Below, one piece after another: positions 61,685 through 64,000 of a stretch of DNA of 64,000 nt. Position 1 is the stretch's first letter. The number at the start of each line of letters is the position of its first letter. The stretch is taken from assembly GCA_964640665.1 (NCBI GenBank), contig CAZXHT010000004.1, positions 1-64,000 of the forward strand, given 5' to 3'. The notes under the pieces are model-generated. The model had not been told where the DNA came from and did not search any database. It saw nothing but the letters and a program-made list of their open reading frames with translations. The stretch is from DATKYQ01 sp964640665. Lineage in GTDB: Bacteria > Myxococcota > B64-G9. Made by a program: the position numbers and the translations under genes.

Positions 61685-61690
61685 TGTCAA
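61685..61690 (-). promoter_or_regulatory. Candidate -35 box for malic enzyme gene
   Basis: Minus-strand TTGACA is a perfect -35 hexamer about 75 bases before the malic enzyme start. The best -10 at normal spacing, TACAGC, is weak, so this is tentative. Confidence 0.3.
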
Positions 61691-61695
61691 CACTA

Positions 61696-61724
61696 TTGTC
61701 TATCATTTTTGCTCTAGGTACAAT
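61696..61724 (+). promoter_or_regulatory. Candidate promoter for the PpiC-like lipoprotein
   Basis: TTGTCT (61696-61701) and TACAAT (61719-61724) are 17 bases apart, ahead of the ATG at 61745, with AGGGAGAG as the ribosome site. It is similar to the candidate at 81-108. Confidence 0.5.
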
Positions 61725-61744
61725 GATGTCCGCAGGGAGAGAGC

Positions 61745-62800
61745 ATGTCAAAAGTAAACATGATAGGGTCGTGTGCTGTGATTTTACTCGTGTTCTGCTT
61801 GTGCTCGTGCGCCGGCTCGGGGAACGGCCAGCTTCAGTTGTCCGGTGTTCCCGTTACGGCAGGGCCTCTCGGGAAACTGGTGGACGGCCTTCATCTCGAC
61901 GAGATTGACGAGTATGCCCGCATGGCACAAAAATTACGTGCCGCAAGCGATCTGCCGGCAGGTGATATAGATTCTGACAAGGGGCGGCTCGATCTGGCGA
62001 TTGAGCTGGCTGCCTTGGCATTGCAGGCAAGGGCTGCGGGCGCCGGCGACTTGCCGGCCGTCGGCGAGAGAACCAAGCGTCTGTTGGCCCGGGTCTATCT
62101 CGATCGTCTGGTGGCCGCCAGCGACCGGCTCCCAGTGAGCGATAGCGAAGTTCGCGCCGCTTTCGAGCGCGAAAAGGCGCGCTATATGACCACTGGTGAA
62201 TCGGACATCTTCAGGCCGTCCAGCCTGGATGTCATTGCGGTGGCGGTGGGCTATTTTCCCGACATGCATGTACCCGAGCATGGCGAGCAACTCGTCTGTG
62301 CGCGCGGCTTGGCGCTCGAACTGGGCAGGAAAATTCACGCTACGTTAGCCGGGGCCGCGGCGGACCTGGACGCCTTCCTGGCGGCGGCACGGCGCTTCCA
62401 GGTTGGCCACCCGACGGTAGTGATCAAGGAGTACTGGAAAACGCTCAGCGATCCGCAACTGAGCGGCATGGATTCCAAGTTGCACCAGGCGGTATGCTCG
62501 CTGCCGGCCGAGGGAAATCTGAGCGAAGCGGTTGTCACCGAACGGGGGGTTTTCGTGGCGCGGCGGGGATGCGCTTGGCCCGGCAAGGGTGAACGACTTG
62601 CCGCCGTCCGGGAGGTGCTGGTAGCCAGGATTCGCACGCTACGCAGGCGCGCGCTCCTGCAGAAACAACTTTCAGCCCTGCTCGAAAAATACGGGGCGCG
62701 AACATGGCCCGAGCGCTTGGCCGCCCCAGAGGCTGCCGAGGCCGCCGGGGCCGTCGAGGCCCCCGGTTCTCGGGGGCCTCGACGGCCTCGGGGGCCGTGA
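61745..62800 (+). CDS. PpiC/SurA-like lipoprotein (peptidyl-prolyl isomerase family)
   Basis: 351 residues. Lipobox L-C-S-C near residue 22. The mature part has the plan of SurA/PpiC chaperones: N-terminal helices (residues about 40-115), the typical link L-P-V-S-D-S-E-V-R-A-A-F-E-R-E-K, then a parvulin-like region (about 150-290) ending with a long helix (L-L-Q-K-Q-L-S-A-L-L-E-K-Y-G). The parvulin active-site residues are not clear, so isomerase activity is uncertain. The last about 25 residues (E-A-A-E-A-A-G-A-V-E-A-P-G-S-R-G-P-R-R-P-R-G-P) do not look like the rest and are encoded by a strong palindrome (62749-62787). The next gene starts in the stop codon (TGATG overlap), suggesting coupling to the SpoIID-type gene. 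Confidence 0.82.
   Translation: MSKVNMIGSCAVILLVFCLCSCAGSGNGQLQLSGVPVTAGPLGKLVDGLHLDEIDEYARMAQKLRAASDLPAGDIDSDKGRLDLAIELAALALQARAAGAGDLPAVGERTKRLLARVYLDRLVAASDRLPVSDSEVRAAFEREKARYMTTGESDIFRPSSLDVIAVAVGYFPDMHVPEHGEQLVCARGLALELGRKIHATLAGAAADLDAFLAAARRFQVGHPTVVIKEYWKTLSDPQLSGMDSKLHQAVCSLPAEGNLSEAVVTERGVFVARRGCAWPGKGERLAAVREVLVARIRTLRRRALLQKQLSALLEKYGARTWPERLAAPEAAEAAGAVEAPGSRGPRRPRGP
62749..62787. repeat. Perfect 17-bp palindrome inside the end of the PpiC-like gene
   Basis: Left arm GGCCGTCGAGGCCCCCG (62749-62765), loop GTTCT (62766-62770), right arm CGGGGGCCTCGACGGCC (62771-62787): all 17 pairs match. More G/C sequence on both sides could extend the stem with mismatches. It has no T-run, so it is not a standard terminator. 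It may act as an mRNA-stabilising or attenuating hairpin between the two coupled genes, or be a short palindromic insertion. Confidence 0.8.
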
Positions 62801-64000
62801 TGTGCAAGGGGCGCTTGCCGATGACGCTACCCTTACCGCGGCTCATTACCAGCCTGTTGGCGATCGTCTTTTTTGTCACGCTTGCAATGGCAGAAGAGGG
62901 GCGTGAGACCGTCGCGGACGAGGCCGGCCTGCTTTATTCGTCCCAGGTACTCTTCGGCGCAGACGGTTTTCCGCAGGTGACGATCGGGCTTATGGATGAC
63001 CAGCAGAGCGTCAGGCTGTCCTCGCCGGAGGGCTTCGTGCTGACCTACCTGGCGGCGGACTCCACCGACGCCAGGCTTACGACTCTCGAAGTCGCTGCCG
63101 GCGCGAGCCGTGACTTTGAGATTGGTGATGCCACAATGGCCAAGGTCACATACTGGTGCGGTGTAGCCAGCCTGCACTTCAGTCAGAAGGGCCTGCTGGA
63201 CGACAGGATTGCCAAATGGCGCGCAAGGGGAGAGCAGGTCCAGGTGTTCGAGACGGGCAGCGTCTTCGGCATCCGTGGGCATGTGATCGACAATCGCACT
63301 TATGTCTTGGCGATTCGCTCCTTTGAGACCGAAGACGAGGCCGGGCGGGCAGCGGCGGGGATCTTTAATCGCTTCGGGACGCGGACTTTCGTGCATGCCC
63401 ATCTCAGCCGGCGCCCTTCGGGGACGATTCGCGTCTTCGATGAGAGCGGAAAAAAGCTCGCGCTGGCATCCGACCTGGTGACGGTGCGTCCGGCCGGAAG
63501 CGGTCCGATTACTGTGCAGCGAGTGGAGTATGGCAAGGGATACAGGTGGCATGGCTTCGAAGACCGCCGTTATGCGGGAACAATCCTGATAACCTTCGAT
63601 CGTAACGGCCGGTTTGCCGTGGTCAACCGCGTGGGCGTCGAACGCCTGCTCGAGGGGTTGGTGCCTGTCGAGATAAGCCCGGCCGCGCCGATGGAAGCAC
63701 TAAAGGCCCAGGCCGTCGTGGCCCGTGGAGAGGTCTTTGCGAAAATCGGTGCACGCCACTTCATGGATCCCTATCTGCTGTGCGCCGCCACCCATTGCCA
63801 GGTGTACTCGGGCGTCGATGTCGAGAAAGATCGCCCGGGCCGGGCCGTCCGCGCCACTCGCGGCGAGTTGCTCTTCCTGGGCGCGAAACTGGTCGATTCG
63901 GTCTATAGCGCCTCGTGCGGAGGCCACACCGAGAACAACGATACCGTATGGTCGGATCCTCCCAGCCAGGCCTTGCGCGGTATTAGCGACATGTCCCTCG
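62800..64000 (+). CDS. SpoIID/LytB-domain protein (partial, cut by window end)
   Basis: 400 residues are present and the frame continues past the end. The ATG at 62800 overlaps the previous stop; an alternative ATG at 62821, after AAGGGG, would give a tighter Sec signal (M-T-L-P-L-P-R-L-I-T..., cut near A-M-A-E). The C-terminal part matches SpoIID/LytB: V-N-R-V-G-V-E-R-L-L-E-G-L-V-P-V-E-I, A-P-M-E-A-L-K-A-Q-A-V-V-A-R, the Cys pair with H-C-Q-V-Y-S-G-V, and A-S-C-G-G-H-T-E-N-N. SpoIID is a lytic transglycosylase acting on peptidoglycan without stem peptides; outside spore-formers, relatives are found in cell-wall remodelling. The catalytic Glu equivalent, probably in P-V-E-I or M-E-A-L-K-A-Q, is present. 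Confidence 0.88.
   Translation, partial: MCKGRLPMTLPLPRLITSLLAIVFFVTLAMAEEGRETVADEAGLLYSSQVLFGADGFPQVTIGLMDDQQSVRLSSPEGFVLTYLAADSTDARLTTLEVAAGASRDFEIGDATMAKVTYWCGVASLHFSQKGLLDDRIAKWRARGEQVQVFETGSVFGIRGHVIDNRTYVLAIRSFETEDEAGRAAAGIFNRFGTRTFVHAHLSRRPSGTIRVFDESGKKLALASDLVTVRPAGSGPITVQRVEYGKGYRWHGFEDRRYAGTILITFDRNGRFAVVNRVGVERLLEGLVPVEISPAAPMEALKAQAVVARGEVFAKIGARHFMDPYLLCAATHCQVYSGVDVEKDRPGRAVRATRGELLFLGAKLVDSVYSASCGGHTENNDTVWSDPPSQALRGISDMSL

Noticed and set aside
1..64000. tRNA genes, CRISPR arrays, insertion sequences and clear sigma54 promoters
   Set aside because: T-loop-like GGTTCGA matches fall inside certain genes, and no direct-repeat arrays, transposase genes or TGGCAC-N5-TTGC sites were found in intergenic DNA by eye.

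Overview
The window reads as one piece of chromosome from a diderm (Gram-negative), moderately high-GC bacterium. Evidence for two membranes includes many lipobox signal peptides, a TonB-dependent receptor, LolA/LolCDE-like genes, several beta-barrel candidates ending in Phe, and an MsbA-like exporter. The numerous Cys-rich C-x-x-D-x-D-C-P lipoproteins, VWA/HYDIN/PKD/IPT surface proteins, NtrC-type regulators and the MinD-like plus J/RodZ-like pair resemble Myxococcota, Bradymonadota and other former Deltaproteobacteria, or a related uncultured lineage. That placement is inference only. I see no rRNA, tRNA, CRISPR array, insertion sequence or prophage. Genes are very densely packed, with many 4-base ATGA overlaps.

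1-14.1 kb: a probable promoter and long leader, a small lipoprotein, then a giant secreted Ig/CARDB/FG-GAP surface protein. Its reading frame is broken near 6690, so it appears as two open frames (1752 and 2466 aa). 14.2-18.5 kb: an MsbA-like ABC exporter, a membrane-anchored degenerate PHP-type protein, and a convergent outer-membrane protein. 18.5-22.1 kb: a two-component pair (NtrC-type regulator and multi-pass membrane histidine kinase). 22.2-25.5 kb: a coupled operon of selA, a MinD/FlhG-like ATPase and a J-like/RodZ-like protein. 25.5-29.5 kb (minus strand): ATP-dependent PEP carboxykinase, a DedA protein and an MmgE/PrpD protein.

29.6-38.5 kb (plus strand): a cobalamin riboswitch precedes a BtuB-like receptor and a beta-propeller lipoprotein that looks like a functional counterpart of BtuG. 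A LolA-like carrier, two FtsX-type permeases, their ATPase and an outer-membrane barrel follow, probably a lipid or lipoprotein export system. 38.5-45.3 kb (minus strand): a likely five-gene unit of an NSS transporter, RNase PH, two paralogous lipoproteins and a KamA-family radical SAM enzyme. 45.4-48.6 kb (plus strand): an HD protein, an isochorismatase-fold protein lacking the nucleophilic Cys, a Cys-rich lipoprotein and an SRPBCC protein.

48.6-60.2 kb (minus strand): a nine-gene unit. It starts with four or five large surface lipoproteins (VWA, HYDIN/PKD, Cys-rich plus PPC, IPT/TIG), continues with two tandem Cys-rich paralogues and a HEAT-repeat secreted protein, and ends with a HAMP-like membrane protein and a diadenylate-cyclase-like protein. 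60.2-64 kb: malic enzyme (minus strand), then divergent genes for a PpiC/SurA-like lipoprotein and a SpoIID/LytB protein cut by the window end. Malic enzyme and PEP carboxykinase suggest flux between C4 acids and C3 compounds. The most unusual points are the split giant protein, the riboswitch/BtuB/propeller locus, the diadenylate-cyclase-like protein, the Gly-for-Cys isochorismatase fold, and a 17-bp perfect palindrome coding the tail of the PpiC-like protein.
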